The notes beneath the pieces were generated by a model. That model saw only the letters and a list, made by a program, of their open reading frames with translations. It ran no database searches and was not told the origin of the DNA. The translations under genes were made by a program, and so were the position numbers. From a bacterium D16-76 (GTDB lineage: Bacteria; Bacillota; Clostridia; Oscillospirales; Acutalibacteraceae): a stretch of 64,000 nt of DNA. The DNA is taken from the NCBI GenBank assembly GCA_009917445.1, contig QZEE01000006.1, positions 1 to 64,000 of the forward strand. Reading direction: 5' to 3'. Shown piece after piece: positions 43,697 to 51,676 of this stretch (its first letter is position 1; every line of letters starts with the position of its first letter).

Positions 43697-44764
43697 ATGG
43701 AGATATTGGAAACAAAGCGGCTGCGCCTGCGGCCGTGGAGCATGGACGATATAGAGAGCTTTTACCGGTTGTGTGCGGGCCCGGACATCGGCCCTGCCGC
43801 CGGGTGGAAGCCTCATGAGAGCTTGGAGGAATCCCAGGGGATTTTAGAGAAGTGGATAAGCGGGGAGGGCGGGCCCGACACGATTTTCGCCATGGAAGAA
43901 AAGGAGACCGGCTCTTTAGTAGGCTCCATTGGCCTGCACCGGGACGTAGTACGCCATGAAAACCCCCGCTGCCGCATGGTGGGGTATTGGGTCGGCAAAG
44001 ACTATTGGGGCCGCGGCTATGCTACCGAGGCCGTAAACGCCGTACTGGACTACGCTTTCCAGCGCCTGCGGGTCTTGCTGGTTTCCGTAGACCACTATAC
44101 CAACAACGAAGGCTCCCGCCGGGTCATAGAAAAATGCGGCTTTACCTATGAAGGCACCCTGCGCCGATCCCTAAAAGGCTATGACGGCACCTACCGCAAT
44201 GCCTGCTTCTATTCGATGACCGCCGCCCAGTACCGCCTGCTTCGGGCTAAAGCGGCAGGGCTCTCCCTTGCCTTGCCAGAAGATGTAGCTAAAGGGGATT
44301 TTCTTTCCTACCACCACGAGTGGGGCGGCGACGGCCCCCGGCTCACCCCTTCCGCCATGGCGCTAAAAGGCCGCAGCTACGAGCAATGGCTCCGCGATGT
44401 CATAACCATGCGGACAAACCCGCCAGCGGGCCTGGTCAGCTCGACCACATATTTCTTCGTAGACCGCGCGGGCCGTGTGCTGGGCGCCGTAGATTTCCGC
44501 CATGAGCTCAACGACTACCTCCTGCACTACGCCGGGCACATCGGCTACGGCATACGCCCCAGCTGCCGCGGCAAAGGCCTTGCGCCCTATATGCTGGCCC
44601 TATGCCTGGAAAAAGCCAAAGAGCGCGGCCTATCCCGCGCACTGGTGACCTGCAGCGACACAAACCTGGCCTCTGCGGCCACCATTGAGGCCTGCGGCGG
44701 CGAACTGGAAAACAAGGTAGAAGAGAACGGCCGTCTAACCCGCCGGTACTGGATCGAACTATAA
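43697..44764 (+). CDS. Fused double GNAT acetyltransferase
   Basis: The 355-residue product carries two acetyltransferase domains. The first (about 1-175) is RimJ/RimL-like: ETKRLRLRPWSMDDIESF, YWGRGYATEAVNAVL and NNEGSRRVIEKCGFTYEGTLRR. The second (about 190-355) is a different GNAT type with YGIRPSCRGKGLAPYMLALCLE and SDTNLASAATIEACGG. Fusions of two distinct GNATs are uncommon; it may modify two targets or use one domain structurally. GGAGGG lies 7 bases before the ATG. Monocistronic with a terminator. Confidence 0.88.
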   Translation: MEILETKRLRLRPWSMDDIESFYRLCAGPDIGPAAGWKPHESLEESQGILEKWISGEGGPDTIFAMEEKETGSLVGSIGLHRDVVRHENPRCRMVGYWVGKDYWGRGYATEAVNAVLDYAFQRLRVLLVSVDHYTNNEGSRRVIEKCGFTYEGTLRRSLKGYDGTYRNACFYSMTAAQYRLLRAKAAGLSLALPEDVAKGDFLSYHHEWGGDGPRLTPSAMALKGRSYEQWLRDVITMRTNPPAGLVSSTTYFFVDRAGRVLGAVDFRHELNDYLLHYAGHIGYGIRPSCRGKGLAPYMLALCLEKAKERGLSRALVTCSDTNLASAATIEACGGELENKVEENGRLTRRYWIEL

Positions 44765-44767
44765 AAG

Positions 44768-44803
44768 AAAGCAGCTGCCTCCCAAAAGGCAGCTGCTTTT
44801 TAT
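44768..44803 (+). terminator. Terminator after the double GNAT gene
   Basis: AGCAGCTGCC pairs with GGCAGCTGCT, followed by TTTTT. Confidence 0.85.
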
Positions 44804-44830
44804 AAAATCCCCCCAAAACCCAACCGGCGC

Positions 44831-44892
44831 AAAGTTTTTTGAAGGGTCCAGGGGGACTTTTTTCCAAAAAAGTCCCCCTGGCCGCCGGAGGC
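44831..44892 (+). repeat. Dispersed hairpin repeat, copy 2
   Basis: AAAGTTTTTTGAAGGGT precedes the hairpin CCAGGGGGACTTTTTT/AAAAAAGTCCCCCTGG and ends GCCGCCGGAGGC. Same layout as 60205-60267. Confidence 0.7.
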
Positions 44893-44901
44893 ATAGCGCC
44901 C

Positions 44902-45495
44902 CTAAAAGTAATAAGCATGCCCAGTCTTCTTGCGCCGGTCGGTAGGTAAAAGGGAATAGAGGCTCAAATCTACAATGCCCTTGTCAGGCCAGATAAAACC
45001 CTCCCGGATGGTGCCCTCCTTCAAAAAGCCGCAGCGCTCCAGCACCAAGACGCCCCGGTAGTTAGTAGGCAGTACATACGCCTGTATCCGGTGCACACCA
45101 ATAGTGCCGAATAAATAGTCCACCGTGGCCCGTAGGGCCGAGGTCGCGTACCCCATGCCCGTGCAGTCCCGATGCAGGGTAAAGCGGACGGTCACCGCCT
45201 GTATGCGGGGGTCAATGCCATAAATCTCCAAAAAACCAGCCAGGCGGTTTTCCCGGCCGTTAGGGTATATCCCCAGGGTAATAGCTACCCGGTCCTTAAA
45301 CATGGCCTCAATCTGCCGCAGCTTCAAGCCACATTCTGTTGGGGTGCGCAAAGCGGCGGTGGGGGCAAAACGGTAGTTTTCTTCGTCCCCCATGATTTCC
45401 CACATGGCGTTCAAATCCAATTCTGTCATGCGGGTCAGGGTGACCTTTTCACTGGCAATAAAAGGGAAGCTGGAAAACAGCAGGCTGGTTTTCAT
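44902..45495 (-). CDS. GNAT-family (RimJ/RimL-type) acetyltransferase
   Basis: The 197-residue product has EKVTLTRMTELDLNAMW, RDCTGMGYATSALRATVDYLF (acetyl-CoA loop) and YRGVLVLERCGFLKEGTIREGF. Usual for protein or small-molecule N-acetyltransferases; substrate unknown. The ATG at 45495 has AAAGGAGAG upstream though with a long spacer; the frame extends further but without a ribosome site. Confidence 0.87.
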   Translation of the reverse strand: MKTSLLFSSFPFIASEKVTLTRMTELDLNAMWEIMGDEENYRFAPTAALRTPTECGLKLRQIEAMFKDRVAITLGIYPNGRENRLAGFLEIYGIDPRIQAVTVRFTLHRDCTGMGYATSALRATVDYLFGTIGVHRIQAYVLPTNYRGVLVLERCGFLKEGTIREGFIWPDKGIVDLSLYSLLPTDRRKKTGHAYYF

Positions 45496-45565
45496 AGGCG
45501 GTTGTCTCTCCTTTCCTGGGGATTTGCCGGTCAAGGGCCGCGATTCCAAGCGAATATGGGCCCGG

Positions 45566-46189
45566 CTACTTTATCAACTCCAACAGCTCCACTGGCTTGT
45601 GTATAGCCGTAACGCCCTCTATCGTCCCAAAGCCGTATGCAGCATGGATAAAAGGTACCCCCGCCTGCTGGGCAGCTTCATAGTCCAACCGGGTGTCGCC
45701 AACATATACCGGGGCTTGCAGGTGGTTGCGCTCTACCACCAGCCGGATGTTCTCTCCTTTAGGCAGACCCGTGCGGCCGCTGCACTCCCAGTCGGTAAAA
45801 TACCCCTCCATATGGTGGGCCTTCAAAAAACACGGGGCATACTCCGTGTTGCAGTTGCTAACAATGGCCGTAACCGCCTGCCCTCCAATAGCCCGCAGCA
45901 GGTCTTCTATCCCCTCATAAAGCTGCCCGCCGTGCTGCAGCAGGTATTCATTTTCCACCTGGCAGCAGCGCTCAAAAAGCTCAGCACCCCGCTGGGGGGT
46001 AATGTAAGGGAACAGTGTTGCCATCAGCTGTTCCCCCGTCATACCCATCACGCCCTCCAATTCCTTAACGGTAGGGGCGCGGGGGATGTCCGGGGCATCC
46101 TTCAAAGCAATCTGCCAAGATATGGCAATAGCTTCTGTGGCGTTCCACAGGGTCCCGTCCAGGTCAAATAAAATGCCGTCATATTTCAT
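45566..46189 (-). CDS. HAD-superfamily phosphatase (phosphoglycolate phosphatase-like)
   Basis: The 207-residue product has HAD motif I DLDGTLWN (D9 nucleophile, D11), motif II TAIVSNCNTEY and motif IV VGDTRLDYEAA. The four-helix cap is of the PGP/beta-phosphoglucomutase type. Physiological substrate unknown. GGAAAGG lies upstream of the ATG and a good promoter at 46230-46258. Confidence 0.9.
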   Translation of the reverse strand: MKYDGILFDLDGTLWNATEAIAISWQIALKDAPDIPRAPTVKELEGVMGMTGEQLMATLFPYITPQRGAELFERCCQVENEYLLQHGGQLYEGIEDLLRAIGGQAVTAIVSNCNTEYAPCFLKAHHMEGYFTDWECSGRTGLPKGENIRLVVERNHLQAPVYVGDTRLDYEAAQQAGVPFIHAAYGFGTIEGVTAIHKPVELLELIK

Positions 46190-46229
46190 GGTACACTACC
46201 TTTCCATTTTGTTCTTCTTTCCTGTTACT

Positions 46230-46258
46230 ATTATAGCGGGCTTGAAAGGGAAAATCAA
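46230..46258 (-). promoter_or_regulatory. Promoter of the HAD phosphatase gene
   Basis: Minus strand TTGATT, 17-base spacer, TATAAT. Confidence 0.65.
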
Positions 46259-46277
46259 GGCGGCAGGGGAGATTCAT

Positions 46278-46307
46278 CCTAGAGTCTGTTTTGAAACAGA
46301 CTCTAGG
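46278..46307. repeat. Perfect palindrome CCTAGAGTCTGTTT-TG-AAACAGACTCTAGG
   Basis: Arms of 14 bases are exact complements with a 2-base spacer. One arm matches 25251-25270. It looks like two inverted element ends joined together, or a short non-autonomous element, between two divergent promoters. Confidence 0.6.
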
Positions 46308-46351
46308 GAAGCAAATCGTAAGAATTTTGTGAGGAAGCTTACATATTAGTC

Positions 46352-46380
46352 TTGCGCGGCAGGGGCCGGTGTGCTATACT
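46352..46380 (+). promoter_or_regulatory. Promoter of the MATE exporter gene
   Basis: TTGCGC, 17-base spacer, TATACT. Confidence 0.65.
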
Positions 46381-46445
46381 ATAAACATTAGTTGCAGCTG
46401 AAACTATATTGCCCGGGGGAACGGGCCGGAGAGGATGGGAAAATT

Positions 46446-47822
46446 TTGGAAGGGAAGCAAAGCGTTCTACAGAAAATCAAACCCTATTTAGGGGACAAGG
46501 CCTTTTACAAGCAGGTGGCGGCCATTGCGCTGCCCATCTCCCTGCAAAGCCTGATTACCATTGGCGTAAATATGATGGACACCATCATGCTGGGCCGGCT
46601 GGGTGAAACCGCCCTGTCGGCGTCGTCCTTAGCCAACCAGTTTATCAACATATTCCATATCTGCTGCATGGGCATGGGCATGGGGGCCTCGGTGCTTACC
46701 TCCCGTTTTTGGGGCATGCAGGATAAGCACTCCCTGCGCAAAGCCATCACCATTATGCTGCGGCTGTGCTTTGCCATTGGTATGCTTTTCACCCTGGCCA
46801 CGATCCTCACCCCCCAGGGCCTAATGCGCATCTACACCGTAGAAGAACCCATTATCCAAGCCGGGGCAGGGTACTTCCGCTGGTCCATCCCCTGCTACCT
46901 CCTGCTGGGCTTTTCCTTGACCTGCACCATCGTCCTGCGCAGCGTGGGGCAGGTGACGCTGCCGTTGATCAGCTCCATTGCCGCATTCTTCATCAACATC
47001 TTCTTTAACTATATGTTCATATTCGGCAAATTCGGCGCCCCAGCCATGGGCGTAGAGGGCGCGGCCCTTGGCACACTGATCTCCCGCCTGTTCGAGTTCA
47101 TCTTTATCTGCGGGTATTTCTTCCTGGCTGACAAAAAAATCGGCTACCGGGTAAAGCACCTGTTCATGAAGTGCGGCGACCTGGTAAAAGACTACCTGCG
47201 CATCAGCATCCCAGTGCTTGTCAGCGACGCCTTTTTGGCCTTTGGCAACAGCGCGGTAGCCATGGTCATGGGGCGCATCGGGGCCAGCTTTGTTTCGGCC
47301 AACGCCATTACGATGGTAACCCAGCAGCTGAGCACCGTGTTTATCCAGGGCATTGGCAACGCCAGCTCCATTGTCACCGGCCACACCCTGGGCCGCGGCG
47401 AAGTAGAAAAAGCCCAGCGCCAGGGCTTCACCTTCTGGGGGCTGGGTACAGTCATCGGTATATTAGCCGGCGGTTTTATCCTGGCCATCAGCGACCTGGT
47501 CATCGGCGCCTATAACATCAACGCTGAGACCCAGGCCATCGCCCAGCAGCTCATGGCCGCCGTAGGCGTCATTGTAGTCTTCCAGTCCATGAACTCCATC
47601 TTGACAAAAGGCGTGCTCCGCGGCGGCGGCGACACCAAATTCCTCATGCTGGCAGACGTGCTGTTCCTGTGGGTAGCCTCCATCCCCTTGGGGTACCTGG
47701 CGGGGCTGGTGTGGCACCTGCCCGCCTTCTGGGTCTATACGCTGCTGAAAATCGACCAGTTTATCAAGGCCGTCTGGTGCATTTTCCGCTTGAGCAGCCG
47801 GAAGTGGATTAAGCGGATTTAA
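46446..47822 (+). CDS. MATE-family multidrug/metabolite exporter
   Basis: The 458-residue product has about 12 membrane segments in two MATE repeats (IALPISLQSLITIGVNMMDTIMLGRLGE; second repeat from ISIPVLVSDAFLAFGNSAVAMVMGRIG). Such proteins export organic cations or other compounds with Na+ or H+ gradients; substrate not inferable. The start is probably a TTG at 46446, about 10 bases after GGAGAGG; an upstream in-frame TTG at 46392 lies too close to the expected transcription start. Confidence 0.9.
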   Translation: MEGKQSVLQKIKPYLGDKAFYKQVAAIALPISLQSLITIGVNMMDTIMLGRLGETALSASSLANQFINIFHICCMGMGMGASVLTSRFWGMQDKHSLRKAITIMLRLCFAIGMLFTLATILTPQGLMRIYTVEEPIIQAGAGYFRWSIPCYLLLGFSLTCTIVLRSVGQVTLPLISSIAAFFINIFFNYMFIFGKFGAPAMGVEGAALGTLISRLFEFIFICGYFFLADKKIGYRVKHLFMKCGDLVKDYLRISIPVLVSDAFLAFGNSAVAMVMGRIGASFVSANAITMVTQQLSTVFIQGIGNASSIVTGHTLGRGEVEKAQRQGFTFWGLGTVIGILAGGFILAISDLVIGAYNINAETQAIAQQLMAAVGVIVVFQSMNSILTKGVLRGGGDTKFLMLADVLFLWVASIPLGYLAGLVWHLPAFWVYTLLKIDQFIKAVWCIFRLSSRKWIKRI

Positions 47823-47841
47823 CAAAAAGCCGGAAAAGCCC

Positions 47842-47870
47842 TTGCGGAAGCAGGCACTTTCCTGTATAAT
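47842..47870 (+). promoter_or_regulatory. Promoter of the 111-residue protein gene
   Basis: TTGCGG, 17-base spacer, TATAAT. Confidence 0.65.
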
Positions 47871-47928
47871 GAAAGGGGGAGGGGCCAGAGGGGTGCCCTG
47901 CCCCTATTATGTAAAAGGAGGCTAAGGC

Positions 47929-48264
47929 ATGGCACGTACAATCAGCGATTTTCAAGCGACCCGCCCAGATGACCAGGTAAGGCAGATTGTCATGGATTAT
48001 TTGGGCAAAGAGGGCTTCAAATACACCACAGTAAAAGGCGAGCCCGTATGGAAAAAAGGCGTGGGGATGCTGGCGGCACCCCAATTTATGAAAGTAGAAT
48101 GTCAAAACGGCCGCGTCCACATGGAAGCCTGGGTCAAAATGGCCCTGCTGCCCGGCGTATATATAGGGGAGATGGCCCTAAAAGGCTTTGTAGCCGTTGC
48201 GGTGAAAAAGCCGCTGCAAAACCGTGTAAATACCCTTACAGCCATACTCACCCAAACCGCTTAA
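47929..48264 (+). CDS. Hypothetical 111-residue protein
   Basis: Small soluble protein starting MARTISDFQATRPDDQVRQIV. A central strand pair GEPVWKKGVGMLAAPQFMKVE and a hydrophobic stretch MEAWVKMALLPGVYIGEMALKGF suggest a compact domain that I believe recurs at the start of larger membrane-linked proteins in Clostridia, but I cannot name it. GGAGG 6 bases before the ATG. Own promoter and terminator, so probably a real, regulated gene. Confidence 0.75.
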   Translation: MARTISDFQATRPDDQVRQIVMDYLGKEGFKYTTVKGEPVWKKGVGMLAAPQFMKVECQNGRVHMEAWVKMALLPGVYIGEMALKGFVAVAVKKPLQNRVNTLTAILTQTA

Positions 48265-48302
48265 AAAAAGCCGGTACGCTTACCGCGTATCGGCTTTTTT
48301 GC
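48263..48302. terminator. Bidirectional terminator
   Basis: AAAAAAGCCG-TACGC pairs with GCGTA-CGGCTTTTTT; serves the converging 111-residue and APH-like genes. Confidence 0.85.
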
Positions 48303-48316
48303 AGGGGGATTCGCCC

Positions 48317-49219
48317 TTAAGCCAGCTTGTGCAAAAGGAAATCCCTGACATCGCAAAGCGTAGTGAAGGGCGGCGCCCCTTCCCGCAGGGGGGCGTCCCG
48401 CAGCATGTGCGCACCAAAATCGTGCAGGCATACCGCGTCCAGCACCTGCTCAATAAAGGCATCCCGATCTTCACCCGCAAAAAGGCGTAGCAAATCCCCC
48501 TGGCACTGGAAAAGCTCAAACACAATGGGGGCCAGCTCATACCAAGCCGGGGCCAGGCAAGCATCGGCGCAGTCAATAAGCATCAATTTGCCATCGCCGT
48601 CCACCAAAAGGTTTTCCCCCGTAAGGTCGCCATGAACCAGCACCGGGCATCCCAAGTCCAAGCCCTGGGCACGGGCGCACATCTCTTTTTGCAGGGAAGG
48701 GGCCAACGCCCGCAGCCGGGGGTTCGTTACCGCGCGCTCCACCAGGTCAACATAGGCAATAAGCCCCTGGGCAGGGCGGTTCAGCCCTTGCAGCAAGCCT
48801 TTCAGCTGGCGCACAAACGCAGCCTTTCCTTCCGGCAAAGCCATTTCCAGCCAAGGCCCCGCCTCTTTCCCAGGGAAATAGCGGGTAATAAGATAATAAA
48901 ACGTGTACTTATCCTCTATCATCCCCTGTGCCACCAAAGGCGGCGTAGGGATGCCCCACCGGGTCACCTGGCCGCAGACAGCCGCCTCGTTCTCAAAATC
49001 CGGCCGGGGATTCACACCAGACTCCTTCGGGAAAAAAATCTTCACTACATAAGGCCCGCTGCGGAAAACACCGTTGGTGCCAGGGGTAAGGGGCCCCAAC
49101 GGCGCAAACGGCAGCCCCTCCCGGCGGAAAATCTCTTGGGCCAGGGCCTCAAAAGCGCCGCGGGACTGGAACACCCGCCCCCAGTCCTCCCAGTTTGCAA
49201 TGGTCTCATGAAATAACAT
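48317..49219 (-). CDS. APH-family phosphotransferase (aminoglycoside/choline-kinase fold)
   Basis: The 300-residue product has the kinase-like catalytic loop VLVHGDLTGENLL and LMLIDCADA (the DFG-equivalent Asp, here DC). N-terminal lobe with YVVKIFFP supplies the ATP-site lysine. Aminoglycoside, choline, fructosamine and homoserine kinases share this fold; substrate cannot be told. AGGAGG 5 bases before the ATG supports 49219; the longer frame upstream lacks a ribosome site. The leader forms a hairpin just before the ribosome site (see 49232-49261). Confidence 0.82.
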   Translation of the reverse strand: MLFHETIANWEDWGRVFQSRGAFEALAQEIFRREGLPFAPLGPLTPGTNGVFRSGPYVVKIFFPKESGVNPRPDFENEAAVCGQVTRWGIPTPPLVAQGMIEDKYTFYYLITRYFPGKEAGPWLEMALPEGKAAFVRQLKGLLQGLNRPAQGLIAYVDLVERAVTNPRLRALAPSLQKEMCARAQGLDLGCPVLVHGDLTGENLLVDGDGKLMLIDCADACLAPAWYELAPIVFELFQCQGDLLRLFAGEDRDAFIEQVLDAVCLHDFGAHMLRDAPLREGAPPFTTLCDVRDFLLHKLA

Positions 49220-49231
49220 GGCGTCCTCCTG

Positions 49232-49261
49232 GCTCCGTGTGTTCGTCAGGACACATGGAGC
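49232..49261 (-). promoter_or_regulatory. Leader hairpin before the APH-like gene
   Basis: GCTCC-TGTGT pairs with ACACA-GGAGC around an 8-base loop, placed directly upstream of the AGGAGG site with no T-tract. It could modulate translation. The leader upstream (to about 49330) contains another GCCCC/GGGGC hairpin. Confidence 0.4.
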
Positions 49262-49337
49262 TACAACAATTCTATCCAGAGTCCCCGGCGCCCCTTCGCA
49301 GCAGGGGGCAAGCGTACTCCCAAGTGTTCTTGCAAAC

Positions 49338-49367
49338 ATTATACCATACCGCTGCACACTCCCGCAA
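49338..49367 (-). promoter_or_regulatory. Promoter of the APH-like gene
   Basis: Minus strand TTGCGG, 18-base spacer, TATAAT, giving a leader of about 110 bases. Confidence 0.6.
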
Positions 49368-49396
49368 GCGGAAACCAAAAGAAAGAAGGCAACCCT

Positions 49397-50182
49397 ATGA
49401 TCCTCCACGTACTGGGCAGCTGCTCCGGCACAGAGCCCTACCCCGCCCGCCACCACACCAGTGTCACCCTGGAAACCGAAGGCTCCCTTTACTTTTTTGA
49501 CGCTGGGGAAAACTGCTGTTATACCTCCTACACAATGGGTCTGGACCAGTTAAGCACCCAAGGCATCTTCATCTCCCACACCCACATGGATCACACAGGC
49601 GGCCTGCCCCACCTGCTGTGGAACCTGCGCAAGCTATGCCTTATCGACCCCGCCAACAAAGCCCGCATGCAGGGCCGCAAAATCCCCGTATATATCCCAG
49701 ACCTGTCGGTGTTCGAGGGCATCTACCAAATGCTTCTGGGCAGCGAGGGCCACTACGAGACTGTCTTTGAGCTGGAACCCCATCTCATTGCCGACGGCCC
49801 CCTGTGCGAAAAGGGGTTAAAGGTAGAAGCGTTCCACAACCTCCACCTGGGCCAGCCCAGCGCCGGCGAGCCTTGGAAGAGCTTTTCCTTTACCGCCCAG
49901 GCCGAGGGGAGGAAAATCCTCTATTCCGGCGACTTCGGCCAGCTGCCCGAGCTGCTGCCCCACGCCCACCAAGCCGACCTGCTCTTTTTAGAGACCGGCC
50001 ACCACCGCGCATGCGACCTGTGCCGGGAGCTGCTGGAAAGCCGTGTAGATTTCGGCAAGGTAGTATTTTACCATCACGGCGTAGAAATCCTGCAAGATTT
50101 CGAAGGCGAGCTCGCTTTGGCCAAACAGGTGCTGGGTGACCGCGTCCTCTTCACCAACGACGGCAGCCGCATCGAAGTATAA
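49397..50182 (+). CDS. MBL-fold metallo-hydrolase (RNase Z/beta-CASP-like group)
   Basis: The 261-residue product begins MILHVLGSCSGTEPYP and has the dinuclear metal motif HTHMDH at 61-66, plus GDFGQ (Asp ligand) and late histidines (HH in YHHGVEI). Similar proteins are RNase Z-like or glyoxalase II-like hydrolases; substrate unknown. GAAGG lies 7 bases before the ATG. Single gene with a terminator. Confidence 0.87.
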   Translation: MILHVLGSCSGTEPYPARHHTSVTLETEGSLYFFDAGENCCYTSYTMGLDQLSTQGIFISHTHMDHTGGLPHLLWNLRKLCLIDPANKARMQGRKIPVYIPDLSVFEGIYQMLLGSEGHYETVFELEPHLIADGPLCEKGLKVEAFHNLHLGQPSAGEPWKSFSFTAQAEGRKILYSGDFGQLPELLPHAHQADLLFLETGHHRACDLCRELLESRVDFGKVVFYHHGVEILQDFEGELALAKQVLGDRVLFTNDGSRIEV

Positions 50183-50191
50183 AAAGAGACA

Positions 50192-50226
50192 AAAATGCCC
50201 CCGGCTTCGCGGCTGTGGGCATTTTA
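50192..50226. terminator. Bidirectional terminator
   Basis: AAAATGCCC pairs with GGGCATTTT; lies between converging MBL and MFS genes. Confidence 0.75.
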
Positions 50227-50240
50227 ACAGCTAAGACAGT

Positions 50241-51467
50241 TCAACGGGCGTTCTGCTTACGCATGCGGTTCAGCACAAAGAGCATAGCCAGGTTAGCGGC
50301 CTGTATCACAATAGAACCCAAAAGTACCAAATCACAGCTGCCCGTCATATCGTATACAATGCCAATGACCGTCAAAGCCAGCGCGCCGCCGCCGTTTGCA
50401 AAAACCTGTACAATCGAGTAAGCGACCGTATATTGTTCATGGCCAAAAACACGCCGGGTAAGCAGCGGGAACCCTACCGCCGAAACCGAATACACCGCCC
50501 CATAGAAGAACGCCGACCCAATAGCCACCGCCGGTACGCCGCTGGGCAATCGGAGCAGCACCCCCAGGGCCAGGACATTGACAAGGATCATAACCGTGCT
50601 GGCGAAAAAAGCCCCCTTGTGGTCGCTAAGCAGGCCGATAATAAACTTTGAGACAATGTTGCCCACCATGCCCGCCGAAATCATCATAGCGCCCACCTGG
50701 GCAGAGAACCCGGCGGCTTCCGCCACAGAGGGAAAATGCTGCCCTACGCTGGTAGTGCCTGTCAAAAGAAGGGAAAAAACGCACATCAGCACCAGGGCAG
50801 GCATGTACAGCTTGGCCTTGCCCTTTTCAGACACCCCAGAGGCCGAAGGCATAGAAATCCCCTGGCCGCCATAAGGGGCCATAGAGCACTCCTGGGGGGT
50901 AAGGCGCAGGGTGAGCACCCCGGGCAGGGCCAGCAGCAGGGTAAAGGCCGCCATACAGCCCAAAGCAACCCGCCACCCAAAGCCTTCAATAATAGCGGTA
51001 AACAAGGGGCTGAAAATAGCCCCGCAAAGCCCGCTGAAGGAAAGGGCGACCCCCACAGCCAGCCCATGGTTTTTAAAAAACCAGTTGCTGATAATGGTGG
51101 TTACAGCGATAATCCCAAAAAACGTAATGCCAACGCCCTTAACGACCCCCAAAATGTAGAAAGCCCATATATTGGTAGAAAAAGACAGCGCAAACGTAGC
51201 GCCCACGCTTAATACCGTGCCCAGCCCCAGGTAAAGCCGGAGGGGGACTCTCGTAAGAAGCTTGGCCGCAAGAGGGGATAGGAACGCAATAGTCAGCATA
51301 GACAAGGTAGCGTGCATGGCAATGGCCCCGCGCCCAACCCCCAGCCCGGCAGAAACCGGGGAGTAAAACACCCCCATAGAGTTAGTCAGGATACCAATCG
51401 AGCTGCCGGTAAGCCCGCAGCAGGAGATCAACGTCATCCAATAACGGAAATTCGAGCTTTTTTGCAT
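50241..51467 (-). CDS. MFS transporter (OFA oxalate/formate antiporter-like group)
   Basis: The 408-residue product has 12 predicted membrane segments. GSSIGILTNSMGVFYSPV in helix 1 and the GRGAIAMHATLSM region resemble OFA-family carboxylate antiporters. Substrate unproven; a small carboxylate is likely, which would fit its place next to lactate dehydrogenase (inference). Promoter TTGACA/TATACT at 51504-51533. Confidence 0.85.
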   Translation of the reverse strand: MQKSSNFRYWMTLISCCGLTGSSIGILTNSMGVFYSPVSAGLGVGRGAIAMHATLSMLTIAFLSPLAAKLLTRVPLRLYLGLGTVLSVGATFALSFSTNIWAFYILGVVKGVGITFFGIIAVTTIISNWFFKNHGLAVGVALSFSGLCGAIFSPLFTAIIEGFGWRVALGCMAAFTLLLALPGVLTLRLTPQECSMAPYGGQGISMPSASGVSEKGKAKLYMPALVLMCVFSLLLTGTTSVGQHFPSVAEAAGFSAQVGAMMISAGMVGNIVSKFIIGLLSDHKGAFFASTVMILVNVLALGVLLRLPSGVPAVAIGSAFFYGAVYSVSAVGFPLLTRRVFGHEQYTVAYSIVQVFANGGGALALTVIGIVYDMTGSCDLVLLGSIVIQAANLAMLFVLNRMRKQNAR

Positions 51468-51503
51468 GGTTACACATCCTCTTCCTCATTCCTGTACAAA
51501 AGT

Positions 51504-51533
51504 AGTATAGCATGGGCTCAGACATTTTGTCAA
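51504..51533 (-). promoter_or_regulatory. Promoter of the MFS gene
   Basis: Minus strand TTGACA, 18-base spacer, TATACT. Confidence 0.7.
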
Positions 51534-51676
51534 ATATTGCAAGTGAAATGTAAAGAGATTTTATTAACTTTTACGCCCTCCTTCAAAGCTTCCCCAGGAA
51601 ATCCCCACAAGGTGGGATAGGCCGGCCCAAACCCGGCACACTAAAAGCAGGCAGCCACAAGAAAAGGAGGGCGCAT

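Noticed and set aside
48317-49219. Aminoglycoside resistance gene
   Set aside because: The APH fold is shared by many metabolic kinases and nothing shows drug specificity.
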